Origin: Flammeovirga agarivorans
Lineage (GTDB): Bacteria; Bacteroidota; Bacteroidia; Cytophagales; Flammeovirgaceae
Assembly (NCBI RefSeq): GCF_012641475.1
Contig: NZ_JABAIL010000001.1
Location: forward strand, 1 to 64,000
Direction of reading: 5' to 3'
Length of the DNA stretch: 64,000 bases
The notes under the pieces were generated by a model that searched no databases, had not been told where the DNA came from, and was given only the letters and a program-made list of their open reading frames with translations. This document shows, piece after piece, positions 53,101 through 61,830 of this stretch; position 1 is the first letter of the stretch; each line of letters starts with the position of its first letter. Both the position numbers and the translations under genes were made by a program.

Positions 53101-53496
53101 TTATCTCTCCATCGCAACATCGTCTGCGGTAATCATATCTGCCTTGTTTCCCCAAGAGTTTCTGATGTAGTTTAAAACGTCTGCCGCTTCTTGGTCGGAA
53201 AGGGCTCCTTGCCTCGGCATACTACCATCATAAGTAATTCCATTTATCGTTATTGGTTTTTCTAAACCATGTAAAACCTGACGGATTGCTTGATGTTTAT
53301 TCTCTACTAAATATTTTACACCAGCAAGAGGAGGTACAGTAGGTTCAACACCCACACCATCTTGTTGATGACAATGCATACAGTTTACCATGTAAACTCC
53401 CTGACCTCTTTTAATACTTTCTTCCAATGGACTATAATTTCCAAATGATAAGAGGGCTATTACAGGGAAACTGAGGAGTAACATTCTGTATTTCAT
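53101..53496 (-). CDS. Small exported c-type cytochrome
   Basis: The 131-residue product has a signal peptide (about 1-19), a heme c site CMHCH (Cys39, Cys42, His43), and a probable axial Met in DGSMPRQGALSDQEA (about 91-105). The single-heme class I type with a long N-terminal signal fits an electron carrier in the periplasm. Partners are not present here. It precedes a 94-bp gap to the TIGR02757 gene and may stand alone. Confidence 0.92.
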   Translation of the reverse strand: MKYRMLLLSFPVIALLSFGNYSPLEESIKRGQGVYMVNCMHCHQQDGVGVEPTVPPLAGVKYLVENKHQAIRQVLHGLEKPITINGITYDGSMPRQGALSDQEAADVLNYIRNSWGNKADMITADDVAMER

Positions 53497-53590
53497 GATA
53501 ATTATGTTTATGTAAGTGTGTTTTTTACGTTTATGTAAACAAATATAGTTTTTTTTGTATTTCTGAATGGTGATCTATCTCAACAAAATA

Positions 53591-54355
53591 TTAGCTCGAT
53601 GCAAACTTTTCCAAACCTAAACCAAAGAGAGCAAAGTCGTATTTTACAGGGTCCTGAGCATCAAATTGTTTTAAGTGCTTCGTAAGCTCAACGGCCGATT
53701 TCCAATCAGATTGTTTACGCTCAAGTAATTTTAATTTTCTACTGACTCTCTCTACATGAACATCTAACGGACAAATAAGTTGAGAAGGTTGTATAGTGTC
53801 CCAAATCCCAAAATCTACACCTTTGTCATCTTTTCGGACCATCCACCTTAAAAACATATTGATCCTCTTACAAGCAGAATTTCTCTGTGGTGTAGCAATA
53901 TGTTTTCTAGTGCGTTGAGGAGCATCTTCATCATCGAAGAAATAATTATGGAATTGAATCAATGCGTTCTCGACATTTTCATCAGAAGGAGTATAACCTA
54001 ACAAAAATGCATCTTCTAAAGATTCATAATTGGAATAATGTCTTTTGAAGAATGATAAAAAGTATAGCGTATCAATATCATTAAAAGTTCGATGCTTGAA
54101 AGATAAAAATTTCTCCAAATCACTTTCCTCATGATTCATGATAAAATCATAAGGAGCATGATCCATTAACTCAACAAGCTCTCTGCATTTATTGATAATG
54201 GTTTTTCGTTGACCCCAGGCTAAAACTGCTGCCCAAAAACCCATAATTTCTATATCTTGCTTTTTTGAAAAAGAATGGGGAATACAAATCGGGTCGTCTT
54301 GAATAAAGTTTGGTTGATTGTATTTTTTGAAACTCTGATCTAAAAGTTCTTTCAT
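53591..54355 (-). CDS. TIGR02757 (DUF2400) family protein
   Basis: The 254-residue product shows the family pattern: DPICIPHSF near residue 20, FWAAVLAWGQRKTIINKCREL, an Arg/Lys-rich CKRINMFLRWMVR with the conserved Asp stretch, ICPLDVHVERVSRKL, and FALFGLGLEKFA at the end. It is predicted to have a helix-hairpin-helix DNA-glycosylase-like fold; function is not established. It is transcribed away from the tRNA array. Confidence 0.85.
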   Translation of the reverse strand: MKELLDQSFKKYNQPNFIQDDPICIPHSFSKKQDIEIMGFWAAVLAWGQRKTIINKCRELVELMDHAPYDFIMNHEESDLEKFLSFKHRTFNDIDTLYFLSFFKRHYSNYESLEDAFLLGYTPSDENVENALIQFHNYFFDDEDAPQRTRKHIATPQRNSACKRINMFLRWMVRKDDKGVDFGIWDTIQPSQLICPLDVHVERVSRKLKLLERKQSDWKSAVELTKHLKQFDAQDPVKYDFALFGLGLEKFASS

Positions 54356-54450
54356 TTTATAAAAAAATAATCTTTAGGTACCCAAAATAGACATTAAATG
54401 ATGATATTTTCTTAATGATTGTAACTTTTATTCTTTTTTTTTGAAAATCG

Positions 54451-54482
54451 TTTGGAGTGATTGCACTACTCTATTACCTTTG
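54451..54482 (+). promoter_or_regulatory. Promoter of the tRNA-Glu array
   Basis: TTTG (54451-54454), 20 bases, then TACCTTTG (54475-54482) fits the Bacteroidota consensus very well. Transcription should begin near 54488, just ahead of the first tRNA. Confidence 0.75.
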
Positions 54483-54500
54483 CACTCGCAAAAAACAGTT

Positions 54501-54572
54501 GCTCCGTTCGTCTAGGGGTTAGGACGCCAGGTTTTCATCCTGGTAGCACGGGTTCGAATCCCGTACGGAGTA
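54501..54572 (+). tRNA. tRNA-Glu (TTC), copy 1 of 5
   Basis: The 72-base cloverleaf has acceptor GCTCCGT/ACGGAGT (first pair G-U), anticodon loop TTTTCAT (anticodon TTC), T-arm GGGTTCGAATCCC and discriminator A. The CCA end is not encoded in full. Confidence 0.95.
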
Positions 54573-54605
54573 CAAAGTCTGATTGAGACTCAAAATCAAT
54601 ACCCC

Positions 54606-54677
54606 GCTCCGTTCGTCTAGGGGTTAGGACGCCAGGTTTTCATCCTGGTAGCACGGGTTCGAATCCCGTACGGAGTA
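54606..54677 (+). tRNA. tRNA-Glu (TTC), copy 2 of 5
   Basis: It is identical base for base to copy 1, 105 bp downstream. The 33-base spacer (54573-54605) contains AGTCT/AGACT, a small hairpin that may guide processing. Confidence 0.95.
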
Positions 54678-54710
54678 CAAAGTCTAATTGAGACTCAAAA
54701 TCAATACCCC

Positions 54711-54782
54711 GCTCCGTTCGTCTAGGGGTTAGGACGCCAGGTTTTCATCCTGGTAGCACGGGTTCGAATCCCGTACGGAGTA
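54711..54782 (+). tRNA. tRNA-Glu (TTC), copy 3 of 5
   Basis: It is identical to copies 1 and 2. The spacer before it differs from the first by one base (A for G in AGTCTAATTG). Confidence 0.95.
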
Positions 54783-54815
54783 CAAAGTCTAATTGAGACT
54801 CAAAATCAATGCCCC

Positions 54816-54887
54816 GCTCCGTTCGTCTAGGGGTTAGGACGCCAGGTTTTCATCCTGGTAGCACGGGTTCGAATCCCGTACGGAGTA
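54816..54887 (+). tRNA. tRNA-Glu (TTC), copy 4 of 5
   Basis: It is identical to the others. The spacer before it ends ATGCCCC in place of ATACCCC, a second single-base difference. Confidence 0.95.
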
Positions 54888-54920
54888 CAAAGTCTGATTG
54901 AGACTCAAAATCAATGCCCC

Positions 54921-54992
54921 GCTCCGTTCGTCTAGGGGTTAGGACGCCAGGTTTTCATCCTGGTAGCACGGGTTCGAATCCCGTACGGAGTA
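54921..54992 (+). tRNA. tRNA-Glu (TTC), copy 5 of 5
   Basis: It is the last identical copy. The sequence after it departs from the spacer pattern after 5 bases and forms the array terminator. Confidence 0.95.
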
Positions 54993-54994
54993 CA

Positions 54995-55028
54995 AATCCT
55001 GTTTCAGCAATGAGACAGGATTTTTTTT
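54995..55028 (+). terminator. Terminator of the tRNA-Glu array
   Basis: AATCCTGTTTCA and TGAGACAGGATT (one U-G pair) with a short GCAA loop are followed by six T beyond the stem. Confidence 0.85.
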
Positions 55029-55159
55029 GCTTTATACTTTTTTGAACCTCGAATTTATCTTAAACTTTTTTATTTACCCTCATTAACATAGTATAACGCA
55101 ACTCCATTCAACACTTAACATTAGTAAACAGAGAGTAAAGGGGAATCAATGTTATATTG

Positions 55160-58100
55160 ATGAAAAGATTATTTTACTCAAACAGCTCTCTTATGAAACA
55201 TCAACTATTACTATTCTTTTTGTTAATGTCTTATACGCTTCAGGCCCAATTTGTAAACATCAATAATGTTCAAACTGAAGAAGATTCTGTCGCTTTAAAG
55301 AAACTATTTGTAAGTGTAGAAATCCTTGATAATATCGCTACAACTACCATGGAAATGCATTTCTATAATTATGGAAATCGCATTTTGGAAGGTGAATTAA
55401 ATTTTCCATTGAAAGAAGGAGCCACAGTGTCTGCTTTTGCTTTGGATATTAATAATGAGTGGAGAGATGGTGTAGTAGTTAAAAAAGATAAAGCAAAGAA
55501 AGTATTTGAAGAGGTAGTGAGGCAAAACGTCGACCCTGCCATATTAGAAAAGACAGTTGGAAATAATTTTAAGACTAGGCTTTATCCAATAAATCCCAAG
55601 GCATACAAAAAATGTAAAATCACTTTTGAAGAGGAGTTGCCACAACTAGATGGGAAATTTAACTACCAACTTCCTTTGACTTTTGAGAGTAAACTGAAAG
55701 AATTTAAAGTAGATGTAGAGATAATCAACGAAGAAATAAATGAGCAGTTGTATGCACCAGGTAGTCTAAAACTAAATTTTAAGAGATTAAATAGATCTAC
55801 TATTGCAAAACTTGAAAGTAATGATCAATTTCTGAAATCAAAGCTCTCATTACTGTTGCCCTTTGATCAAGCAAAAAGAGAATATTTGGCAGTTAAAGGG
55901 AAACTGTCAAACGATTATACATTTAATTTCAATACTCAACCTATCGTATCACCCGTGGTGAAAGAGAAACCATCTTCAATGACCATTTACTGGGATGTTT
56001 CTTCTTTATTTGATGATCGAGATATTAAAAGTGAATTAGGGTTATTAAAAAAATACTTTGAGTGGAATAAAAATACAGTTGTTACTGTTAAGCCATTCAA
56101 CTTTCAAGTAAAAGATCAGAAGAAATTTACTATAAAAGAAGGGAACTCGGATAAGCTTATCAATTACCTTTCGTCTTTGGAGTATGATGGTGGTAGTAAG
56201 CTGGACGATACAATAATAGATACTAAGGATAAGGGCGAGAGTTGGATTTTTACTAATGGAATTTCTAACCTCTCGGAAGCACAACTATTCAAATTAAATA
56301 CTACACTATTCATGATCAGTTCTAGTCAGACTATTAATGCAAATTATATGTCTGCTGTCGCTAATCAGAATAATGGAGAGTTTATTAACCTGAATGAGCA
56401 GACAATAAAGTCGGCTATTAATAAACTGACAACAGCTACCATTAGGTATTTAGGAGTAGAAGTATTAGAAGGTCAGGTTGAAGGGCTTTATCCAAGTACA
56501 CCACAAGCTTATCAGACAGATTTGTCGATATCAGGGAAGGTACTGTCGAAACAGGTAAAGCTGAAAGTAAATATTGGTACAGCTCAGAAAGTATTGTATT
56601 CGGAAGAAATCATCATTAAACAATCAGAAAAGTATTATCCAACATTTGAGCGATTATGGGCTCAAAAGCAAATCAATGAATTAAGCTTGATGCCAAAGAG
56701 GTATAAAGAACAAATTATTTCATTGTCTTTGAAATATGGAATCGTTACGGATTACACTTCATTTATTGTGCTAGATAATGTAGAAGATTACGTAAGGCAT
56801 GAAATAGTACCTCCATCATCTCTTCGTAAGGAGTATGATAAATTATTGGCCTTATCAAAAACAAAGAAGAAAGAAGTATATAAAAGTAGATTAGATCGGG
56901 TATATGAAGAATTTCAAAGTGATATCGACTGGTGGAATTCTGTAAAAGATATGAGCAATTATGTTCCTCCTAAACCAAAAAAGCCTGTCTTAACGAATTA
57001 TGGGGAATCAAGTTCAAATAGTATTTCCGACGGTAGAACATACTCTGAAGAAAGAAAGTTGGTAAAAGGGATCGTTTTAGAAAATGAAAACCCTCTACCT
57101 GGAGTCTCTGTTCACCTTAAAAATACTAGTGAAGGAATTATTACAAATATTGATGGTGAATTTGAATTATCAGTACCTACTAATGCAATTCTAACTTTCA
57201 ATTATATTGGTTTTTTGTCGACAGATGTAGATGTATCTGAAAATTCTGGAGAAGAAATAATAGTGTCTCTAGTTGAAGACAATCAATCATTAGAAGAAGT
57301 TGTCGTTGTAGGTTATGGGACTGCACGTCAACAACAACAGCTTGCAGGTTCTGTAGCAGGTGTTGTTGTGGTTAGTGATGAAGAAGAAGTTATGGAATTT
57401 GAGGAAGAGAGTTTTGCAGATAGTGAGGTGGAAGAATCTTGGGGAGATACAGAAGATACAGATGTCGTAATGAAAAAGAAAAGTAAAAAGAAGAAGGTCA
57501 AATCTAAATTGGTGCCTTACGATTCTGGTGCTGAATATTTACAAAAAATTCAATCAGAGGATGTGAATAAACAGTGGTCCACTTATCTCCTGTTAAAGGA
57601 AGAATACAAAATGTCTCCTTCATTTTATTATGATGTTGCCTCATACTTTTTCACTTCAGGAAAAAAACAAGAAGGAATACAGGTCATTACTAATCTAGCA
57701 GAGTTGGATTTAGAAAGTCATGAACTCTTAAGAAACTTAGGAAGGAAACTTCAATCTTTTGGCTGTTATCAAGAGTCTGAATACATTTTTAATAAATTGA
57801 TAGAATTACGTCCATTTGAACCTCAGAATTACAGAGACCTTGCGTTTTTATATGAAGATGAAGGAAATTATCAGAAAGCTTTGGATCAGTTGTATTTTAT
57901 TATTGAAAATGAATGGGACAGTGATGTTAACAGCAGGTTTGGAAATATTGAGTTGATTATCCTTCATGAAATGAATAGGTTGATTACACTGCACAAAGAT
58001 CAACTTGATATTACCGCTATAGATACTCGATTTATTTACTCTATGCCTTTAGATCTACGAGTAGTGATTGACTGGGATCTTTTAGATACTGATATTGACC

Positions 58101-58426
58101 TTTGGGTGATAGATCCATTAGGAGAAAAATGCTTTTACAGTCATAAAAACACTAAAATTGGCGGTCGAATGTCTCAAGATTTCACAAGGGGATATGGTCC
58201 TGAGGAGTTTAGGCTAAAATATGGATATAATGGCGATTTTGAGATTAAAGTACATTACTATGGAAATAGTAAACAGTCTTTATTTGGTCCAGTTAGTTTA
58301 AGAGCTTTGGTTTATTCTAATTATTCTTCAAAAGACGAAGACAAACAGGAGTTGAACTTACAATTGGAAGGCGTTGGTAAACAGGTATACGATATTGGAA
58401 ATGTATCTTGTAAAGTGGCAAATTAA
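55160..58426 (+). CDS. Exported VIT-domain/DUF2135 protein with SusC-like motif
   Basis: The 1088-residue protein has a signal peptide near residues 12-30 (QLLLFFLLMSYTLQAQ), a VIT domain (about 30-150: TTTMEMHFYNYGNRILEGEL), a central region that may hold a vWA-like fold (about 270-400), a carboxypeptidase-regulatory-like domain (about 635-705: VKGIVLENENPLPGVSVHLK), a SusC-type box EEVVVVGYGT, a TPR-like region (about 800-920) and a C-terminal DUF2135 domain (IDWDLLDTDIDLWVIDPLGE). ATG at 55160 is used; 55193 is equally possible and gives a shorter signal. VIT proteins without clear function are common in Bacteroidota. Signal and domains place it in the periplasm or on the surface. Confidence 0.78.
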   Translation: MKRLFYSNSSLMKHQLLLFFLLMSYTLQAQFVNINNVQTEEDSVALKKLFVSVEILDNIATTTMEMHFYNYGNRILEGELNFPLKEGATVSAFALDINNEWRDGVVVKKDKAKKVFEEVVRQNVDPAILEKTVGNNFKTRLYPINPKAYKKCKITFEEELPQLDGKFNYQLPLTFESKLKEFKVDVEIINEEINEQLYAPGSLKLNFKRLNRSTIAKLESNDQFLKSKLSLLLPFDQAKREYLAVKGKLSNDYTFNFNTQPIVSPVVKEKPSSMTIYWDVSSLFDDRDIKSELGLLKKYFEWNKNTVVTVKPFNFQVKDQKKFTIKEGNSDKLINYLSSLEYDGGSKLDDTIIDTKDKGESWIFTNGISNLSEAQLFKLNTTLFMISSSQTINANYMSAVANQNNGEFINLNEQTIKSAINKLTTATIRYLGVEVLEGQVEGLYPSTPQAYQTDLSISGKVLSKQVKLKVNIGTAQKVLYSEEIIIKQSEKYYPTFERLWAQKQINELSLMPKRYKEQIISLSLKYGIVTDYTSFIVLDNVEDYVRHEIVPPSSLRKEYDKLLALSKTKKKEVYKSRLDRVYEEFQSDIDWWNSVKDMSNYVPPKPKKPVLTNYGESSSNSISDGRTYSEERKLVKGIVLENENPLPGVSVHLKNTSEGIITNIDGEFELSVPTNAILTFNYIGFLSTDVDVSENSGEEIIVSLVEDNQSLEEVVVVGYGTARQQQQLAGSVAGVVVVSDEEEVMEFEEESFADSEVEESWGDTEDTDVVMKKKSKKKKVKSKLVPYDSGAEYLQKIQSEDVNKQWSTYLLLKEEYKMSPSFYYDVASYFFTSGKKQEGIQVITNLAELDLESHELLRNLGRKLQSFGCYQESEYIFNKLIELRPFEPQNYRDLAFLYEDEGNYQKALDQLYFIIENEWDSDVNSRFGNIELIILHEMNRLITLHKDQLDITAIDTRFIYSMPLDLRVVIDWDLLDTDIDLWVIDPLGEKCFYSHKNTKIGGRMSQDFTRGYGPEEFRLKYGYNGDFEIKVHYYGNSKQSLFGPVSLRALVYSNYSSKDEDKQELNLQLEGVGKQVYDIGNVSCKVAN

Positions 58427-58559
58427 AGAAGAATAGAAACCATTTTTCATTTAATTTCGTTAACTTACTTATAACTAAAAATGAGGAGTGAACTAAATAG
58501 ATAAACAAAACATTTTTATTTAGTATCACTGTCTAACAATGTCAAATTAATTAAATATT

Positions 58560-58961
58560 ATGAGTAAGAAAGATCCACACAATCCATTTGAGGATATCTT
58601 AAATGATTTTGTATTTCCACGTATGAAAGACGAAATGCAAAAGGACAAAGTGAAGTCTACCATCAAGAATGTATTTGAAGCGGTTCAAGGGGCCGTAGAA
58701 CAGGCACAGGAGCAAGCTGCTTCAGTGGATGTAGAAGTAAACGAGGTCAAGGATGATCCGGAAACAAAAAACATTCGAGTAGAAATCAAACAGAAGAAAA
58801 AGAAAAAGGCAAAGAAAGCTGAAGTTGAACATGAAGTTGAAGCTTCTTCAGATGCTGATGCTTTACAAGCTGAGGTGAAATCACTAAAAGCTCAGTTGAA
58901 AGATAAAGAAGAGATCATTTCATTATTGAAAGATCAAATCAAATTATTAAAGGGAGAATAA
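58560..58961 (+). CDS. Small Lys/Glu-rich coiled-coil protein
   Basis: The 133-residue cytoplasmic protein begins MSKKDPHNPFEDILNDFVFP, then has a Gln/Ala helix (VQGAVEQAQEQAA), a Lys run (KQKKKKKAKKAE) and a C-terminal coiled coil (LQAEVKSLKAQLKDKEEIIS). It has no signal, TM helix or known domain. Such charged proteins can bind nucleic acid or act as scaffolds; I cannot tell. It has its own terminator. Confidence 0.6.
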   Translation: MSKKDPHNPFEDILNDFVFPRMKDEMQKDKVKSTIKNVFEAVQGAVEQAQEQAASVDVEVNEVKDDPETKNIRVEIKQKKKKKAKKAEVEHEVEASSDADALQAEVKSLKAQLKDKEEIISLLKDQIKLLKGE

Positions 58962-58982
58962 TAGAAATTAACCCTACCTTTA

Positions 58983-59019
58983 AGGCACACTCAATAATTT
59001 TTGAGTGTGCCTTTTTTAT
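58983..59019 (+). terminator. Terminator of the coiled-coil protein gene
   Basis: AAGGCACACTCAA and TTGAGTGTGCCTT form a perfect stem (arms near 58983-58994 and 59001-59012), followed by TTTTTTATT. It ends shortly before the YaeR-like gene. Confidence 0.88.
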
Positions 59020-59033
59020 TCCAAATAATGATC

Positions 59034-59423
59034 ATGCTAGCTTTAAATAAATTACATCACATAGCCATTATCTGTTCAGATTACGAACGTTCAAAGAAGT
59101 TTTATACAGAGGTATTAGGACTCGAAATTATAAGTGAGGTATATAGAGAACAAAGAGACTCTTGGAAGTTGGATTTATCTTTTCAAGGGAATTACCTTAT
59201 AGAACTTTTTAGTTTTCCAAATACACCCCAAAGACCGTCTTATCCTGAAGCAAGAGGTTTAAGACATTTATGTTTTGAAGTAGATGACCTAGAAGAAAAC
59301 ATCAGTATGCTTAAAGAGTATGGTGTCGAAGTTGGTGAAATAATGATTGACCCACATACAGAAAAGAGATTTGTCTTTTTTGAAGATCCAGATCACTTAC
59401 CGCTTGAACTCTATGAAAAATAG
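59034..59423 (+). CDS. gloA2: VOC-family metalloprotein, YaeR/GloA2-like
   Basis: The 129-residue product matches E. coli YaeR along its whole length: LNKLHHIAIICSDYERSKKF, then FYTEVLGLEI, SEVYREQRDSWKLDL, IELFSFPNTPQRPSYPEA, GLRHLCFEVDDL, EKRFVFFEDPDHLPLELYE. His and Glu residues of the vicinal oxygen chelate metal site are present (HHIAI, LIELF, LRHLCF and ELYE). ATG at 59034 gives exactly the YaeR start and length; an ATG two codons earlier is the alternative. Family members are glyoxalase-I-like, but the YaeR reaction is not settled. Confidence 0.9.
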   Translation: MLALNKLHHIAIICSDYERSKKFYTEVLGLEIISEVYREQRDSWKLDLSFQGNYLIELFSFPNTPQRPSYPEARGLRHLCFEVDDLEENISMLKEYGVEVGEIMIDPHTEKRFVFFEDPDHLPLELYEK

Positions 59424-59581
59424 TACTATAGATAGTATTGTTTTTTGCTCATCAATAATTATAACTACCAACACAATTTGTGTAATGAACGTAGGTGGGG
59501 ATTTTCAATGATTGATTCTTAAGTTCTTTTCCATTTTACATCAATTTTGAAAAAAAAATCACTTTCTGTAAAATATTATCT

Positions 59582-59602
59582 CCTCTTATCCGACTTAAGA
59601 GG
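59582..59602 (+). promoter_or_regulatory. Inverted repeat before the sigma factor gene
   Basis: CCTCTTA (59582-59588) and TAAGAGG (59596-59602) are perfect arms with a 7-base middle, ending 15 bases before the ATG. It could be an operator or a hairpin that affects ribosome access. Confidence 0.4.
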
Positions 59603-59617
59603 TAGATACAAAAGTTT

Positions 59618-60166
59618 ATGGCAGAGAAAAAACAAAATATCGAAAATACATTCACACAGGAACAGGGGCGTCTGACAAATTATATTAAAGGAAAAGTCGG
59701 TTCTATGGAAGATGCAGAAGACATTGCCCAAGATGTATTTTTGAGTTTTGTCGGGGGATTTGATGAGATCTCTGATTTGCGCAAATCAATCTCTTGGCTC
59801 TATTCTGTCGCAAAAAATAAGATTATTGATTTCCGTAGGAAAAAGAAACCCCTCTCAATCGAAGATCAGAAGGTAAATGATAAAGAGGAAGATCTAAGTT
59901 TAATGGAGCTGTTACCTTCTTTAGAAATGATGCCTGATGAACAATTAATGAAAGATATGATTTGGGAGGAAATCCAATTAAGGCTAGACGAATTACCTAA
60001 AGAGCAAAGAGAGGTTTTTGAATGGCATGAGTTGGAAGGATATAGCTTTAAACAGATCTCTGATTTTACGGGGCTAACAGTCAATACACTTATTAGTAGA
60101 AAGCGATATGCTGTTTTGTATCTAAGAGAACAATTAGAAAGTCTATTCAAGTTAATGAAAGACTAA
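59618..60166 (+). CDS. ECF sigma factor
   Basis: The 182-residue protein has region 2 (MEDAEDIAQDVFLSFVGGFD, RKSISWLYSVAKNKIIDFRR) and region 4 (RLDELPKEQREVFEWHELEG, YSFKQISDFTGLTVNTLISR). It is 57 bp upstream of a small membrane protein and is the first gene of a three-gene unit with an MsrQ-like protein. No FecR-type or zinc anti-sigma is visible, although the small membrane protein might act as one. Confidence 0.9.
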   Translation: MAEKKQNIENTFTQEQGRLTNYIKGKVGSMEDAEDIAQDVFLSFVGGFDEISDLRKSISWLYSVAKNKIIDFRRKKKPLSIEDQKVNDKEEDLSLMELLPSLEMMPDEQLMKDMIWEEIQLRLDELPKEQREVFEWHELEGYSFKQISDFTGLTVNTLISRKRYAVLYLREQLESLFKLMKD

Positions 60167-60222
60167 TAGTTGAAAAGTATGGTACAACAGATCATTTAAA
60201 ATGATCCAACGAAATAAGAATT

Positions 60223-60537
60223 ATGGAAAAGTTTTCAAAGAAGAAGTTTATAGCAAAAAAAATAGTATTTGGTTCGGTAATTATTACGGCGATTACCTTT
60301 ATTTTTATGCAATTATGGAATTGGTTAATGCCTGAGATTTTTGGGTTGACAACCATATCTTTCTTTCAATCTTTAGGGTTATTGGCGATGTCAAAAATCT
60401 TATTTGGTAGAGGAGGAAGACGTTCATTTGGGAATCGAGGTCGTAAAATGATGCATAGAGAAAAGTTTATGCAAGAGTTTAGAAATAGGGTAGATTCTTC
60501 AGAACAAAAAGAAGCAAGCGACAACGATTCACATTAA
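60223..60537 (+). CDS. Small membrane protein, possible anti-sigma partner
   Basis: The 104-residue protein has two hydrophobic segments (about 14-34 VFGSVIITAITFIFMQ, and 40-60 FGLTTISFFQSLGLLAM), then a basic Gly/Arg-rich part (FGRGGRRSFGNRGRK) and an acidic tail. Position between an ECF sigma gene and an MsrQ-like gene suggests a role in that circuit. No known anti-sigma motif is present, so that is a guess. Confidence 0.6.
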   Translation: MEKFSKKKFIAKKIVFGSVIITAITFIFMQLWNWLMPEIFGLTTISFFQSLGLLAMSKILFGRGGRRSFGNRGRKMMHREKFMQEFRNRVDSSEQKEASDNDSH

Positions 60538-60564
60538 TTCTAACAAAACAAACAACAAGTCAGA

Positions 60565-61185
60565 ATGGCATTTATTAAGAAAAACTACGGATGGATTATC
60601 GTGACCATCCTAGCTTCATTACCTCTTATCGTTTTATCAAAAATGATTAATTTGGATTGGGTCAATGGATTGACATTATCCATAGTAGAAAATTCGGGTA
60701 AAGGTGGTAGAAGCACATTAGATATGTTATACCATGTCACAGGTGAGTTTGCAATTCGTTGGATGACTGCTGTTCTAACTTGTACTCCATTTTTTATTCT
60801 ATTTGGAGTCACTAATCTTTTTGTTCGACAGGCAATGGGTATCGCAGCAGCCGTTTGGAGTATACTTCACTTTATCATTTTTATTTGGATGGAAGGGTTT
60901 CTAGAAACTTTTACCCAAGTAAATTATGTCGCAGGTTTTATTGCAGTATTGATTTTAATTCCTCTACTTTTTACATCGAATAGAAAGTCAATGCGACGAT
61001 TAAAAAGTAAATGGAAGAAGCTTCAGAAGTATGCCTATGCAGCCATTGTTCTGAGCTTGATACATGTTGCCCTTTTAGAGAAAACATGGATAATCTATGC
61101 TGTTGTTGTTGGTGTAGGATTTATCATTAGAATCCCTGAAGTAAAGGAACGTATTATAAGATTTAGGTTGAAAAGGAAAAGATAA
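60565..61185 (+). CDS. MsrQ/YedZ-like heme-binding membrane protein
   Basis: The 206-residue protein has about six TM helices. Features of the ferric-reductase-like transmembrane fold are visible: LYHVTGEFAIRWMTAVLTCT then PFFILFG near residues 55-80, a histidine in VWSILHFIIF (about 100) and a Lys-rich loop before KLQKYAYAAIVLSLIHVALL (His about 167). MsrQ gives electrons to MsrP, the periplasmic methionine sulfoxide reductase. No msrP is seen here, so it may pair with another partner or a distant gene. It is 27 bp after the small membrane protein. Confidence 0.72.
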   Translation: MAFIKKNYGWIIVTILASLPLIVLSKMINLDWVNGLTLSIVENSGKGGRSTLDMLYHVTGEFAIRWMTAVLTCTPFFILFGVTNLFVRQAMGIAAAVWSILHFIIFIWMEGFLETFTQVNYVAGFIAVLILIPLLFTSNRKSMRRLKSKWKKLQKYAYAAIVLSLIHVALLEKTWIIYAVVVGVGFIIRIPEVKERIIRFRLKRKR

Positions 61186-61214
61186 AGATGATACAGAGTT
61201 GAGCAGTTGAGTGA

Positions 61215-61754
61215 TTATCTAGGAAATACCAACTTCCCTAAAATGAAAAGAGACCCAATGGCAAACATTCCAAAAAACATAAATAATGAAGTTACTTGGT
61301 TTGATCGTGTCTTTTCAAAATAATCTTCATAGCTCTGTATAACATCATTATTCATTTCAATTATAAAGTGGGCATTAATTGTTGCTTTATTGTAGGATAG
61401 TTCTTTTTCGGGAACTCCTAATTTAAAGGTAATCTGCTGTGAATTATTCTCAACATAATTATTAATGGTGTGAATAGAAACGACATCATCTAGGTTAAAT
61501 TCAATTTTTGGGTAATTTTTGAGCCTTATTAGTGTATTGGGCATTTTATATTTGCCAACCTCTATTTGTCTAAAATCATCCAATTCTCCGGTGATGTTTA
61601 CAAATTCTTTTTTTGAGAGAGGAAGGTTTGTGACTGCCATAAATACAAAGATGAAGGATGAGGCGATTATAACTAGACCTACTATCGTGTAGCTTTTACC
61701 GGTCTTTTGAAATCCTTTTTCATTTTTGAAATCAATTAGTTCACGTAAGGTCAT
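61215..61754 (-). CDS. Two-TM membrane protein, unknown function
   Basis: The 179-residue product has one TM helix at about residues 21-42 (SYTIVGLVIIASSFIFVFMA), a soluble part of about 100 residues with strands (TGELDDFRQIEVGKY, SQQITFKLGVPEKEL) and a second TM helix at the C-terminus (SLFMFFGMFAIGSLFILGKL). Both ends lie on the same side. No family was recognised. It converges on the MsrQ-like gene with only a 29-bp gap. Confidence 0.6.
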   Translation of the reverse strand: MTLRELIDFKNEKGFQKTGKSYTIVGLVIIASSFIFVFMAVTNLPLSKKEFVNITGELDDFRQIEVGKYKMPNTLIRLKNYPKIEFNLDDVVSIHTINNYVENNSQQITFKLGVPEKELSYNKATINAHFIIEMNNDVIQSYEDYFEKTRSNQVTSLFMFFGMFAIGSLFILGKLVFPR

Positions 61755-61830
61755 TTAGTTTATGTTGGATAAGTATAGAATGGATGAAGTAATAAAGTTA
61801 ATCTAAAATAGATACACTATTCAATTCAAT

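Larger units (their letters stand above)
54501..54992 (+). repeat. Tandem repeat, 105-bp unit with 72-bp tRNA-Glu gene, five copies
   Basis: The tRNA parts do not differ at all, while the four 33-base spacers show two variable positions (A/G in AGTCTxATTG and in ATxCCCC). This pattern suggests duplication by unequal crossing-over or slippage, with later change or homogenising in the spacers. Array transcription should be as one unit from 54451. Confidence 0.9.

Noticed and set aside
54501-54992. Regular repeats with unique-looking spacers, like a CRISPR array
   Set aside because: The 72-bp repeats are complete tRNA-Glu cloverleafs and the spacers are almost the same. No cas gene is nearby.
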